In this document: piece after piece, positions 26,766-35,523 of the stretch | How the letters are laid out: each line of letters begins with the position of its first letter | Numbering within the stretch: the first letter of the stretch is position 1 | From: Hymenobacter sp. BT18 | GTDB lineage: Bacteria > Bacteroidota > Bacteroidia > Cytophagales > Hymenobacteraceae | DNA length: 64,000 bases | Assembly (NCBI RefSeq): GCF_012273015.1 | Contig: NZ_CP050954.1 | Location: forward strand, 2,272,001-2,336,000 | Direction: 5' to 3' | Made by a program: the position numbers and the translations under genes | The notes under the pieces: model-generated | Database searches by the model: none | Seen by the model: the letters and a program-made list of their open reading frames with translations, nothing else | Told to the model about the DNA's origin: nothing

Positions 26766-27982
26766 ATGGAAAGCCCACTGCTTACATCTGTGCCTCGTGG
26801 CCGCCGTACCCGCCGGGTGCGCGGCATCATCTTCCTGAAAGATGTAGCCATCCTGGGACTCACCGCCTTTGGGGGCCCGCAGGCACACACCGCCATGATG
26901 CTGCGCTTACTCGTGGACAAGCGCCGCTACCTGACCTCGGCGGAGCTGCTGGAGCTGATGGCCCTGTGCCAGGTACTGCCCGGACCAACGTCCACGCAAA
27001 CCATTACCGCCATCGGGTTTCGGCTGGGTGGGCCCAACCTCGCCTACCTCACCCTGCTGGTCTGGATGCTGCCTGCCGTGATACTCATGACAGTGGCGGG
27101 CCTGTCCATGAGCTACCTCGACAAAGACACCGTGGCGCGCCTCGTGCGCTTCGTGCAGCCGGTAGCGGTGGGCTTCGTGGCCTATTCCGCGTATAAAATT
27201 GCGGAGAAGGTAATTCACACCAAAACGTCGGTGGCGCTGCTGGTGACGTCGGCGCTGGTGGCATATTTCTTCCAGCTACCGTGGGTGTTGCCGCTGCTGC
27301 TGCTGGGCGGCGGCCTGGTTACCACTTTCCGCTATAGCAAGCTACCCCGCATCGAGCACAAGGTGCCCTTGCAGATAGAGTGGTCCAACTTCGTGCTCTG
27401 GCTGGGGGTGTTTCTCACGGCGGCGCTGGTGGGCCAATACACTCGCTTACTGCCGGTGCGGCTATTCGAAAACTTCTACCGCAACGGCTCCTTGGTATTT
27501 GGGGGTGGCCAGGTGCTGGCCCCGCTGTTCTACGCTGAGTTCGTAGAGTTTAAGCATTACTATCGGGGCCAGAGTTTCTCTCGGGCTATGGGCTTACCCA
27601 GGCGCTGCCGGGTCCTAACTTCTCCTTTGCCTCGTACGTGGGGACGCTGGCCATGCGCGAGCATGGCCTGGGCGGGCAGCTGCTGGGGGCCCTGGTAGGA
27701 GCCGTGGGAATTTTCATGCCGGGCACCCTGCTCATCTTCTTTCTGATTCGTTTCTGGGACCAGCTCAAGCAATACCGCATTGTGAAAGCCTCCCTGGAAG
27801 GCATCAACGCGGTATCGGCCGGGCTGGTGGTGGCGGCCACGTTTCTGCTCTACCACCCCCTACCCGACACGCCGATAAACCTGGCGCTGGTGGCCGCTAC
27901 GTTTCTGCTTCTCCTGTGGGAAAAGGTGCCATCCTATGTAATGGTGCTGGCGGCGCTGCTGGCCGGAGCGGTGCTGGCGTAA
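26766..27982 (+). pseudogene. chromate transporter (ChrA family) broken by a single-base frameshift
   Basis: Two frames together give a full-length two-domain CHR transporter of about 405 residues. The first frame holds GLTAFGGPQAHTAMM, ALCQVLPGPTSTQT and GSLVFGGGQVLAPLF, up to FVEFKHYY (about 27560). The second frame then continues EFLSGYGLTQALPGPNFSFA through to the stop codon at 27982. The shift falls at 27570-27575, where a missing base (for example CAGGAG read as CAGAG) would restore the frame. ChrA proteins export chromate, and duplicated PGP motifs mark the two halves. The break is a real mutation or a sequencing error; no slippery heptamer is seen there. GTG 26760 is an alternative start. 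Confidence 0.85.
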
Positions 27983-28047
27983 CCCGAAGTACCCACCCCG
28001 GATTTCGGTTTAAGCTGTTGGGGAAATCAGGTTAATAACATTCACCG

Positions 28048-28132
28048 GTCATCCTGAGCACAGCGAAGGACCTGCTCATGTGAGAACAAGTCGTTCAGAC
28101 GTGAGCAGGTCCTTCGCTGTGCTCAGGATGAC
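28048..28132. repeat. REP-like hairpin, copy 1
   Basis: Thirty-one bases at 28048-28078 pair perfectly with 28102-28132. The outer stem starts GTCATCCTGAGCA and continues AGCGAAGGACC, and the loop contains AGAACAAGTCGTT. Two more copies are at 45368 and 58461. It lies between the convergent chromate-transporter and rmlA genes and could also stop transcription. The rest of 27983-28149 shows nothing else. Confidence 0.8.
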
Positions 28133-28149
28133 GCTTTCAAACAGCTTTA

Positions 28150-29037
28150 TTAGCTCTTCGCGCTTCTGGAGCCTTGCTGTTCGGGCAGGCGTAGCAGGTA
28201 GTCGCCGTAGCCGCTTTTGCGGAGAGGCTCGGCAATCTGGCGCAACTGCTCCCCGGTAATAAAGCCCTGGCGGTAAGCCATTTCCTCAATAGAGCCGATC
28301 TTCAGTCCCTGCCGCTGCTCAATCACGCGCACAAACTCGCCGGCCTGCATCAGGCTTTCAAACGTGCCAGTATCCAGCCAGGCCGTGCCCCGGCCCAGAA
28401 TACCCACTTTCAGCTTGCCGCGCCGCAGGTACTCCTGGTTGATATCGGTTATTTCGTACTCGCCGCGGGCTGAGGGCTTCAGGTTGCGGGCAATGGTTAC
28501 GACCTCGTTGTCGTAGAAGTAGAGGCCCGGCACGGCGTAATTGCTTTTGGGCTGGGCGGGTTTTTCCTCAATGCTTAGGGCGTTGTAGTGCGCATCAAAT
28601 TCCACTACGCCGTACCGCTCGGGGTCATGCACGTGGTAGGCAAATACCACCCCGCCATCTGGGTCGCTGTTTTGCTTGAGCAGCGGCTCCAGGTAAGAGC
28701 CATAGAAGATATTATCGCCCAGGACCAAGGCCACTTTATCGTCGCCAATGAAGTCGGCACCCAGCACAAAGGCCTGCGCCAGCCCATTGGGCACTTCCTG
28801 AATGGTGTACTGGAAGTTACAGCCCAGGCTACGCCCATCGCCCAGCAGCTTCTTGAACTGGGCCTGGTCGTGGGGCGTGGTGATGATGAGGATATCCTTG
28901 ATGCCGGCCATCATCAGAATAGACAGCGGATAATAAATCATCGGCTTGTCGTAGACGGGCATAAGCTGCTTGGACACTGCTAACGTGAGCGGGTGCAGGC
29001 GCGTGCCGGAGCCGCCGGCCAGGATAATTCCTTTCAT
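28150..29037 (-). CDS. rmlA: glucose-1-phosphate thymidylyltransferase
   Basis: The product has 295 residues from ATG 29037. It makes dTDP-glucose from dTTP and glucose 1-phosphate. [20 protein letters not shown] is the nucleotide-binding signature, and [23 protein letters not shown] and [12 protein letters not shown] complete the family pattern. It supplies the substrate of the rmlB product encoded two genes upstream. The genes for the last two steps to dTDP-rhamnose (rmlC, rmlD) are not in this window. It is the last gene of the nucleotide-sugar operon. Confidence 0.95.
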   Translation of the reverse strand: MKGIILAGGSGTRLHPLTLAVSKQLMPVYDKPMIYYPLSILMMAGIKDILIITTPHDQAQFKKLLGDGRSLGCNFQYTIQEVPNGLAQAFVLGADFIGDDKVALVLGDNIFYGSYLEPLLKQNSDPDGGVVFAYHVHDPERYGVVEFDAHYNALSIEEKPAQPKSNYAVPGLYFYDNEVVTIARNLKPSARGEYEITDINQEYLRRGKLKVGILGRGTAWLDTGTFESLMQAGEFVRVIEQRQGLKIGSIEEMAYRQGFITGEQLRQIAEPLRKSGYGDYLLRLPEQQGSRSAKS

Positions 29038-29066
29038 CGGTTGAATGGTTAACTTGTTAAAAGGGT

Positions 29067-29124
29067 AAATGGCTGATGATTCAGAAGTAAGTGAACCACC
29101 AGCCATTCGACTATTCAGCCATTT
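29067..29124. repeat. inverted repeat in the rmlA-epimerase spacer
   Basis: AAATGGCTGA (29067-29076) pairs with TCAGCCATTT (29115-29124). The flanking GAATGG and CCATTC words add weaker pairing. It is one of four such repeats in consecutive spacers of this operon. Confidence 0.6.
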
Positions 29125-29130
29125 GGCAAA

Positions 29131-30138
29131 TTAATTTCTTTCGGCAATAAATGCCTGGTGGGTTTTAAACCACTCCAGGGTTTTCTGCAGCCCTTCCCGA
29201 ATGCGGATTTGGGGGTTGTAGCCCAGCAGCGCCTGCGCCTTGCTGATATCCGCGAGGGAGTCGCGAATGTCGCCGGCGCGGTCGGGGCCATACTCGGGGG
29301 TGATATCGGAGCCCGCCTCTTCTTTGAGGATGTTGAACAGGTCGTTGAGCGACGTGCGGTCGGCCACGGCCACGTTGTAGACCTGGTTCACCGCCTCAGG
29401 ATTCTGCGTCAGCGCCGCCTTGATGTTGGCCTGCACACAGTTTTCCACGAAGGTGAAGTCACGCGTCTGCCCGCCGTCGCCGTTCATGCGGGGGCGCTTG
29501 CCTTCCAGCACCGCGTCAATAAAGAGCGGAATTACGGCTGCGTAGGCGCCATTGGGGTCCTGGCGCGGGCCGAAGATGTTGAAGTAGCGCAGCCCGATGA
29601 TTTCCATGCCATAGGTTTTGCCAAACACGTCGGCGTACAGCTCGTTGGCGTACTTGGTCACGGCGTAGGGCGAGAGAGGCTTGCCAATCCGGTCCTCTAC
29701 TTTAGGCAGGGCCTTGTGGTCGCCGTAGGTGGAGGAAGAGGCCGCGTACACGAAGCGCTTCACGCCGGCTTCCTTGGCGCCTACCAGCATGTTCACAAAG
29801 CCGCCCACGTTCACGTCGTTGCTGGTGATGGGGTCGTTGATGGAGCGGGGTACGGAGCCCAGCGCCGCCTGGTGCAGCACCACATCAATGCCCTGGCAGG
29901 CGTCGATACAGGTTTGCCGGTCGCGGATGTCGCCCTCAATCACGCGCAAAGCCGGATTATCGGCAAACAGCTGCACGTTTTTGCGGAAGCCGTTGGAGTA
30001 GTTATCCAGCACGCGTACTTCTTTGGCGCCGTACTTAAGCAGGTATTCTACCAGGTTGGAGCCGATGAAGCCCGCGCCGCCGGTTACCAGAAAAGCGAGA
30101 TTATCGAGTGGCTGGTCGTGAAAAGGGGTTTCGTACAT
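29131..30138 (-). CDS. UDP-N-acetylglucosamine 4-epimerase (WbpP/TviC-like SDR)
   Basis: The product (335 residues) is an extended SDR. It has GGAGFIGSNLVEYLL for NAD, AASSSTYGDH and SPYAVTKYANEL (the YxxxK pair). ALGSVPRSINDPI is the stretch that distinguishes the WbpP/TviC group, which interconverts UDP-GlcNAc with UDP-GalNAc or their uronates. Neighbouring genes for a UDP-sugar 6-dehydrogenase and an N-acetyltransferase suggest its sugars go into an acidic surface polysaccharide. The exact substrate cannot be read from the sequence. Confidence 0.85.
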   Translation of the reverse strand: MYETPFHDQPLDNLAFLVTGGAGFIGSNLVEYLLKYGAKEVRVLDNYSNGFRKNVQLFADNPALRVIEGDIRDRQTCIDACQGIDVVLHQAALGSVPRSINDPITSNDVNVGGFVNMLVGAKEAGVKRFVYAASSSTYGDHKALPKVEDRIGKPLSPYAVTKYANELYADVFGKTYGMEIIGLRYFNIFGPRQDPNGAYAAVIPLFIDAVLEGKRPRMNGDGGQTRDFTFVENCVQANIKAALTQNPEAVNQVYNVAVADRTSLNDLFNILKEEAGSDITPEYGPDRAGDIRDSLADISKAQALLGYNPQIRIREGLQKTLEWFKTHQAFIAERN

Positions 30139-30142
30139 CTTC

Positions 30143-30224
30143 TAATGTGCTAATGTGTTGGAATGTGAGAAATGGGCTGATGCCGCCTAATTAGAGCCTG
30201 GCAGACCAGCTCATTAGCACATTA
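30143..30224. repeat. inverted repeat in the epimerase-rmlB spacer
   Basis: TAATGTGCTAATG (30143-30155) pairs perfectly with CATTAGCACATTA (30212-30224). The right arm includes the stop codon of rmlB. Confidence 0.7.
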
Positions 30225-31277
30225 ACGTGCAGCGTACTGCTTCTGGTAGTAATCCTGGTAGGCGCCGCTGGTCACGTGGTCGAGCCACTCCTGGTTTTCC
30301 AGGTACCAGTCGACGGTTTGCGACAAGCCTTGCTCAAACGTCACGGACGGCTTCCAGCCCAACTCGTTCATGATTTTGCTGGAGTCGATGGCGTAGCGCA
30401 GGTCGTGGCCGGCCCGGTCCGTTACGAACTTGATCAGCTGGCGCGAAGTGCCTTGGGGCTTGCCGGTTTTTTGGTCCAGCGTATCGCACAGCAAATGAAT
30501 CAATTCGATGTTGGCCCATTCGTTTACGCCCCCGATGTTGTAGGTGTCGCCGAGCTTGCCACGGTGAAATACGGCGTCAATAGCCGTAGCGTGGTCCTTC
30601 ACAAACAGCCAGTCGCGCACGTTTTCGCCCTTGCCGTATACCGGAATGGGCTGCCCGTGCTGAATGCGGTGAATGGCCAGTGGAATCAGCTTCTCGGGGA
30701 AGTGGTTGGGGCCGTAGTTGTTGGAGCAGTTGCTTAGCTTCACGGGCAGGCCGTAGGTGTGGTGCCAGGCCCGCACAAAGTGGTCCGACGAAGCCTTCGA
30801 GGCGGAGTAGGGTGAGCGGGGGTCGTAGGCAGTGTCTTCCGTGAACATTTCCGGGCCGAAGTCCAGGGAGCCGTACACTTCATCGGTGCTCACGTGGTAG
30901 AAGGTTTTGCCTTCGTAGCCCAGGGGCTTCCACAGGTTCTTGGCCGCGTTCAGCAGGTGTACCGTGCCCAGTACGTTCGTTTTCACGAAAGCCAGCGGAT
31001 CGGTAATGCTCCGGTCGACGTGGCTTTCGGCCGCTAGGTGAATAACCGCGTCCGGCTCTTCGGTTGCGAAGAGCTGATCAACAAAAGCTTGGTCGGTAAT
31101 ATCCCCTTTCACCAGCCGGTAGTTCGGGGCGTTTTCGATATCCCGCAGGTTTTCGAGGTTACCGGCGTACGTCAGCGCATCCAGGTTTAGAATCTGGTAC
31201 TCCGGGTATTTCGTCACAAACAGGCGCACCACGTGCGAACCAATGAACCCAGCCCCGCCGGTAATGATGATTTTCAT
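30222..31277 (-). CDS. rmlB: dTDP-glucose 4,6-dehydratase
   Basis: The product (351 residues) converts dTDP-glucose to dTDP-4-keto-6-deoxyglucose using bound NAD. GGAGFIGSHVVRLF is the dinucleotide site. HVSTDEVYGSLDFG carries the Thr-Asp-Glu catalytic triad part, and SPYSASKASSDHFVRAW carries Tyr and Lys. SNCSNNYGPNHFPEKLIPL is typical of RmlB. It uses the product of rmlA at the end of the same operon. ATG 31277 is the only sensible start. Confidence 0.96.
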   Translation of the reverse strand: MKIIITGGAGFIGSHVVRLFVTKYPEYQILNLDALTYAGNLENLRDIENAPNYRLVKGDITDQAFVDQLFATEEPDAVIHLAAESHVDRSITDPLAFVKTNVLGTVHLLNAAKNLWKPLGYEGKTFYHVSTDEVYGSLDFGPEMFTEDTAYDPRSPYSASKASSDHFVRAWHHTYGLPVKLSNCSNNYGPNHFPEKLIPLAIHRIQHGQPIPVYGKGENVRDWLFVKDHATAIDAVFHRGKLGDTYNIGGVNEWANIELIHLLCDTLDQKTGKPQGTSRQLIKFVTDRAGHDLRYAIDSSKIMNELGWKPSVTFEQGLSQTVDWYLENQEWLDHVTSGAYQDYYQKQYAAR

Positions 31278-31299
31278 GAGGTAAATGTGCTGATGTGAG

Positions 31300-31373
31300 A
31301 AATGTGGAAAGTGTAGGAAATATGGTAAATGACCTCCTTGTCAATCTTTACCTTTTCCCCGTTTTCCACATTT
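31300..31373. repeat. inverted repeat in the rmlB-galE spacer
   Basis: AAATGTGGAAA (31300-31310) pairs with TTTCCACATTT (31363-31373). The right arm reaches into the stop codon of galE, as in the spacer before it. Confidence 0.65.
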
Positions 31374-32391
31374 ATAAAGTCTGCTGCCACTTCCAGGCGC
31401 TGGCCAGCGCCTCTTCCAGGGTCGATGTTGTCTGGAAGCCCAGCTCTTCGCGGGCTTTGGTTACGTCGGCGTAGATGGCAGGCACGTCGCCGGTGCGGGC
31501 GGCTCCAATCACGTAGTTGAGCTTCTGGCCGGTAGCCTGCTCAAAGGCGTGCACTACTTCCAGCACGGAGTTGCCGCGGCCGGTGCCCACATTGAAGGTT
31601 TCCACGACTGCGCCCGTACCATCGAGCAAACGCTGCACGGCTATGACGTGCGCTTTGGCCAGGTCCACCACGTGTATGTAGTCGCGGATGTTGGTGCCAT
31701 CGGGCGTGTCGTAGGTGTTGCCGTAGATAGTGAGCTTTTCGCGGATGCCAGCGGCCGTTTGCGTTACAAAGGGAATCAGGTTCTGGGGCACGCCCAGGGG
31801 CAGCTCCCCAATCTTCGCCGAAGGATGCGCGCCGATGGGGTTGAAGTAGCGCAGCAGAATGCCCCGCACGGTGCTACCCGGGGCGTGCACCACGTCGGTG
31901 ATGATGTCCTCGCAAATCTTCTTGGTGTTGCCGTAGGGCGAGTTAGCCGGCTTGGTGGGCGTCTGCTCCGTTACGGGCAAGGCATCGGGAATGCCATACA
32001 CGGTGCACGACGACGAAAACACCAAGTTCGGCACGCCAAACTCCTGCATCACGGTCAGCAGGGTGAGCAGGGAGCCCACGTTGTTCTGGTAATAGGCCAG
32101 GGGCTTCTGCACCGATTCGCCCACGGCTTTGAAGGCAGCAAAGTGAATGACGCCCCGCAGACTGCCTTCCTCCGCAAACACGGCGCGTAAGGCCTCCACA
32201 TCGCCGCAGTCAATGCGGTGGCAGGCAATGCGCGTATTCAGAATGGCCTCGATGCCCTGGATAGACGACTCCTGGGAGTTGCTGAAGTCGTCGACAATCA
32301 CGGGCTGAAAACCTGCCTCATACAGCTCTACTACCGCGTGGGAGCCGATGTAGCCCGCGCCGCCGGTTACCAGAATTTTCGTTCGTTCCAT
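31372..32391 (-). CDS. galE: UDP-glucose 4-epimerase
   Basis: The product has 339 residues from ATG 32391; the frame extends three codons to a TTG that is not needed. It interconverts UDP-glucose and UDP-galactose. GGAGYIGSHAVVELY binds NAD, SSSCTVYG and SPYGNTKKICEDI hold the Ser and Tyr-x3-Lys catalytic residues, and ILLRYFNPIGAHPS is the GalE signature. It shares the operon with rmlA, rmlB and the UDP-sugar dehydrogenase, so it supplies hexose for the same surface polymer or for general metabolism. Confidence 0.95.
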   Translation of the reverse strand: MERTKILVTGGAGYIGSHAVVELYEAGFQPVIVDDFSNSQESSIQGIEAILNTRIACHRIDCGDVEALRAVFAEEGSLRGVIHFAAFKAVGESVQKPLAYYQNNVGSLLTLLTVMQEFGVPNLVFSSSCTVYGIPDALPVTEQTPTKPANSPYGNTKKICEDIITDVVHAPGSTVRGILLRYFNPIGAHPSAKIGELPLGVPQNLIPFVTQTAAGIREKLTIYGNTYDTPDGTNIRDYIHVVDLAKAHVIAVQRLLDGTGAVVETFNVGTGRGNSVLEVVHAFEQATGQKLNYVIGAARTGDVPAIYADVTKAREELGFQTTSTLEEALASAWKWQQTL

Positions 32392-32398
32392 TTCTGAC

Positions 32399-32477
32399 AA
32401 TGAGTAAATGAGTAAATGGGTGAATGAGTGAATGACGTTCCGATTCGCTCATTCACCCATTCACTCATTCACTCATT
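32399..32477. repeat. long inverted repeat in the galE-dehydrogenase spacer
   Basis: The arms 32399-32430 and 32446-32477 match at about 29 of 32 positions when one is reverse-complemented. They consist of GAGTGAATG/GAGTAAATG-type words. The hairpin fills nearly the whole 88-base spacer. Confidence 0.8.
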
Positions 32478-32479
32478 GA

Positions 32480-33775
32480 TTAAAGGCTCCAGTAAGCCAG
32501 CTCCTGAATTTTGTTGCGGAACAGGCCTTTGATGTCAACTACCACGGCCGGCTGGTTGGTGATGGACTTGAAGTAGGCCTCATCCAGCTGGGTGTAAGGT
32601 GTATGGCTCACGGCCACGACAATACCGTCATAGTCGTTCCGGATTTCACTTTCGGGCGTGAGCCGGAAACCGTACTCGTGGTGCAGCTCGTCACTATCAG
32701 CGTGGGGGTCGATGATGTCCACGTTCACGGAGAAGTTCTTGAGCTCCTGAATCACGTCGGCCACCTTGGAGTTGCGGATGTCTTCCACGTTCTCCTTGAA
32801 GGTAGCGCCCATCACCAGCACCCGGCTTTTGGCCACGTCCTTGCCCTGCTTGATCATCGTCTGCACCGTTTTGCGCGCGATGTAAGCACCCATGTTATCG
32901 TTGGTGGTGCGGCCGCTTAAAATCACCTTGGCATCGTAGCCCAGCTCCTTGGCCTTGTAGGTGAGGTAGTAGGGGTCTACGCCAATGCAGTGCCCGCCTA
33001 CCAGGCCCGGGGAGAACTTCAGGAAGTTCCACTTGGTACCAGCGGCTTCCAGCACTTCGTAGGTGTTGATGTTCATGCGGTCGAAAATCATCGACAGCTC
33101 GTTCATCAACGCAATGTTCACGTCGCGCTGGGTGTTTTCGATGATCTTGGCGGCCTCCGCCACTTTGATGGACGAAGCGCGGTGCACGCCGGCCTTCACC
33201 ACCAACTCGTAGGTTTTGGCAATTTCCTCCAGCGACTCAGCATCGCAGCCCGACACCACCTTCACGATGCTGCTGAGCGTGTGCTCTTTGTCGCCGGGGT
33301 TGATGCGCTCGGGCGAGTAACCTACCTTGAAATCCTCGGGGAACTTCAGGCCCGACAGCTCTTCCATCACTGGAATGCAGTCTTCTTCGGTGCAGCCGGG
33401 GTACACGGTGCTTTCGAACACCACGTAGTCGCCCTTCTTCAGCACTTTGCCTACCGAGCGCGAGGCGCCCAGCAGGGGCTTCAGGTCGGGCATGGCGTGC
33501 TCATCGATGGGCGTAGGCACGGCCACCACGAAGAAAGTGGCTTCGCGCAACACGTCCAGCGAGTCGGTGAAGGTGATATCGCAGCCTTCGAAGTCTTTGG
33601 CTTCCAGCTCCCCGCTTGGGTCGATGTTGTTGCGCATCAGCTCCACTCGCTTGGCATTGATGTCGAACCCAATGACGCTGATTTTGCGCGCAAACTCGAG
33701 GGCAATAGGCAGGCCTACATACCCGAGGCCGATGACGGCCAGCTTGGCCTGTTTTTGAAGAAGTTGCTCGTACAC
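32480..33775 (-). CDS. nucleotide sugar dehydrogenase (WbpA/TviB-like UDP-HexNAc 6-dehydrogenase)
   Basis: The product (431 residues from GTG 33775) oxidises C6 of a UDP-sugar to the uronic acid in two NAD-dependent steps. GLGYVGLPIALEFARK binds NAD, STVYPGCTEEDCIPVME fits the family, and the catalytic Cys is in FSPGLVGGHCIGVDPYYL. The EERINPGDKEHT-like stretch (YSPERINPGDKEH) marks the TviB/WbpA branch acting on UDP-GlcNAc or UDP-GalNAc. The frame extends 26 codons upstream into the acetyltransferase gene; I choose GTG 33775, 12 bases after that gene. With the WbpD-like gene it fits a diacetylated or aminated uronate pathway. Confidence 0.88.
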   Translation of the reverse strand: MYEQLLQKQAKLAVIGLGYVGLPIALEFARKISVIGFDINAKRVELMRNNIDPSGELEAKDFEGCDITFTDSLDVLREATFFVVAVPTPIDEHAMPDLKPLLGASRSVGKVLKKGDYVVFESTVYPGCTEEDCIPVMEELSGLKFPEDFKVGYSPERINPGDKEHTLSSIVKVVSGCDAESLEEIAKTYELVVKAGVHRASSIKVAEAAKIIENTQRDVNIALMNELSMIFDRMNINTYEVLEAAGTKWNFLKFSPGLVGGHCIGVDPYYLTYKAKELGYDAKVILSGRTTNDNMGAYIARKTVQTMIKQGKDVAKSRVLVMGATFKENVEDIRNSKVADVIQELKNFSVNVDIIDPHADSDELHHEYGFRLTPESEIRNDYDGIVVAVSHTPYTQLDEAYFKSITNQPAVVVDIKGLFRNKIQELAYWSL

Positions 33776-33786
33776 GATATCGGAAC

Positions 33787-34428
33787 TTAGAAACTTGAAA
33801 ACTTGGTAGAACCCGAGTGGTCGGCAGCGCTTTGCCCGGGGCTGATACGGCAAACCCGGCCGTCGGTTAACTCATACTGTTCCTGGCTTTCGGGGCAGGT
33901 GGCCCGGCCCGTGGCGTCAAAGGTAAGCCGGTGACCGTAGGCACTCAACCATCCCCGCTGCCGGGCCGGATTGCCGTACACCAGGGCGTAGGGCAGCACG
34001 TCTTTCGTGACCACGGAGCCCGCGCCCACAAAGGCGTACTCACCTAGGCTGATGCCGCACACCAGCGTACTGTTGGCCCCGATGCTGACGCCCTTCCCCA
34101 GCCGCGTAGGCAGGTAGTGGCCTTCGCCCCGGCGGGGCACGGCGGAACGCGGGTTCAGCACGTTGGTAAACACCACGGAAGGCCCCAGAAATACGTCGTC
34201 CTCGCACTCGACCCCGCTGTAAAGGCTCACGTTGTTTTGCACCTTCACGTTGCGGCCCAGCTTCACGCCATCGGCCACAAACACGTTCTGACCCAGGCTG
34301 CAGGCTTCTCCCAGCTCGGCGCCCGCGCTGACGTGGGTGAAATGCCAGATCCGACAACCGTCGCCAATGCGGCAGCCCTCATCGAGGACGGCGGTGGCGT
34401 GGGCGTAGTAACCGGAAACATCGGGCAT
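33787..34428 (-). CDS. WbpD/WlbB-like N-acetyltransferase (left-handed beta-helix)
   Basis: The product (213 residues) shows hexapeptide repeats through about residues 10-150: VLDEGCRIGDGCRIWHFTHV, LGEACSLGQNVFV, GISLGEYAFVGAGSVVT. LVYGNPARQRGWLSAYG is the conserved end of the catalytic domain, followed by the small Cys-containing tail GRATCPESQEQYEL seen in WbpD/WlbB enzymes. These acetylate UDP-2-acetamido-3-amino-2,3-dideoxyglucuronate. It is the first gene of the operon with a good -7 box at 34461. The oxidase (WbpB) and aminotransferase (WbpE) partners are not in the window. Confidence 0.85.
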   Translation of the reverse strand: MPDVSGYYAHATAVLDEGCRIGDGCRIWHFTHVSAGAELGEACSLGQNVFVADGVKLGRNVKVQNNVSLYSGVECEDDVFLGPSVVFTNVLNPRSAVPRRGEGHYLPTRLGKGVSIGANSTLVCGISLGEYAFVGAGSVVTKDVLPYALVYGNPARQRGWLSAYGHRLTFDATGRATCPESQEQYELTDGRVCRISPGQSAADHSGSTKFSSF

Positions 34429-34460
34429 ATAGGAGAAACGGCGAATAGAATTTGAGCCCG

Positions 34461-34468
34461 CAAAGGTA
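34461..34468 (-). promoter_or_regulatory. -7 box of the nucleotide-sugar operon
   Basis: TACCTTTG on the minus strand matches the Bacteroidota consensus TAnnTTTG exactly. It lies 32 bases before the acetyltransferase ATG at 34428. No convincing -33 TTG was seen. The remainder of 34469-34594 shows nothing else. Confidence 0.6.
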
Positions 34469-34594
34469 AGAACTTTGACGCTTTAAGACTTTAGATAAGT
34501 ATGCGTTTCCTACCAAGCCCGACAGCTACAGATTTCCGGGCCTGGTTTCAAGCAGATGAAAAGTGCATGAGAAGCCCGCTCGGCGGCTCATTTA

Positions 34595-35455
34595 TTAGCC
34601 CGGCCAAGTAGCCTTCACCATGCGTTCCTTATCGAATATATCGACCTGGGCTGCCGCATCGGCATACCCTAACTGCTGCAGGAGGGCTACCGTGTCGCGG
34701 GCAAACTGCTCGTTGATTTCAAAGTAGATGCGGCCACCCGCGCGGAGCAAGGCGGTTCCCAGCTGAGCAATACGTCGGTAGAAAAGCAGTGGGTCGTGGT
34801 CGGGCACAAACAAGGCAGTGGCGGGCTCATACGCTAGCACGTTGGGCCGCATCAGGGGCCGCTCGTTTTCCAGTACGTAAGGCGGGTTGCTGACCAGCAC
34901 GTCCAGCGGCCCGGCCAATGTCGGCTCGACGGTCAGGATATCCAGTTGCTGAAAATCCACGGCTACCTTATACTTGTGGGCGTTGCGCCGGGCCACGTCC
35001 AGGGCCTCAGCGGAAATATCAACGGCCGTGAGGCAGCTTCCCGGCAGAGCCTGCGCCAGGGCCAGCGGAATGCACCCCGAGCCCGTGCCTACATCCAGGA
35101 CGTACAGGCCGACGCGGCCGCGCTGTTCCTGAGCAATAAGCGCAACCAGCTCCTCTGTTTCGGGGCGCGGAATGAGCGTGGCCGGGGTAACTTCCAGCTC
35201 CAGGCCCGCAAAGTGAGCCACGCCCAGCACGTACTGCAGTGGCTCGTGGCGGAGCAGGCGCTCCTGCAGGGCCGGCAGGGCCGCCAGCAACGCCTCGGGG
35301 GCCGCGTCCTGACTGCGCATGTGCCGTTGCAGCGGGGTGAGGCCTAGTTGGTGCTCCACCAGCTGGCTGGCTATGGCGCTGGCCTCGTCGGGGGGGTATA
35401 CGGCCTGCAGCGCGGTGGCGAGGTCAGTGGTGAGCTGGCGGAGCGTGGTAGGCAT
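34595..35455 (-). CDS. prmC: peptide chain release factor N5-glutamine methyltransferase
   Basis: The product (286 residues from ATG 35455) methylates the Gln of the GGQ motif of release factors using SAM. VLDVGTGSGCIPLALA is the SAM site and VSNPPYVLENE carries the NPPY motif that holds the glutamine. PLQYVLGVAHFAGLELEVT and TLIPRPETEELVALI are conserved in PrmC. The 19-codon extension upstream is rejected. A perfect TACCTTTG box ends 5 bases before the ATG, so the mRNA may be leaderless. It is divergent from ribD with a spacer of 68 bases. Confidence 0.94.
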   Translation of the reverse strand: MPTTLRQLTTDLATALQAVYPPDEASAIASQLVEHQLGLTPLQRHMRSQDAAPEALLAALPALQERLLRHEPLQYVLGVAHFAGLELEVTPATLIPRPETEELVALIAQEQRGRVGLYVLDVGTGSGCIPLALAQALPGSCLTAVDISAEALDVARRNAHKYKVAVDFQQLDILTVEPTLAGPLDVLVSNPPYVLENERPLMRPNVLAYEPATALFVPDHDPLLFYRRIAQLGTALLRAGGRIYFEINEQFARDTVALLQQLGYADAAAQVDIFDKERMVKATWPG

Positions 35456-35459
35456 GGGG

Positions 35460-35467
35460 CAAAGGTA
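35460..35467 (-). promoter_or_regulatory. -7 box of prmC, suggesting a leaderless start
   Basis: TACCTTTG on the minus strand is an exact match to TAnnTTTG, with only four bases (CCCC) between its end and the ATG of prmC. A transcription start a few bases downstream would fall at or beside the start codon. Confidence 0.6.
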
Positions 35468-35523
35468 GCAGCCGAAACCGCCGCGCCGCGTATCTTCACC
35501 GTCCCAACCCACGCCGCCCTGCT

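Noticed and set aside
27566-27580. Programmed frameshifting in the chromate transporter
   Set aside because: There is no slippery heptamer or downstream structure at the site, and the family is not known to use it. A mutation or sequencing error is simpler.
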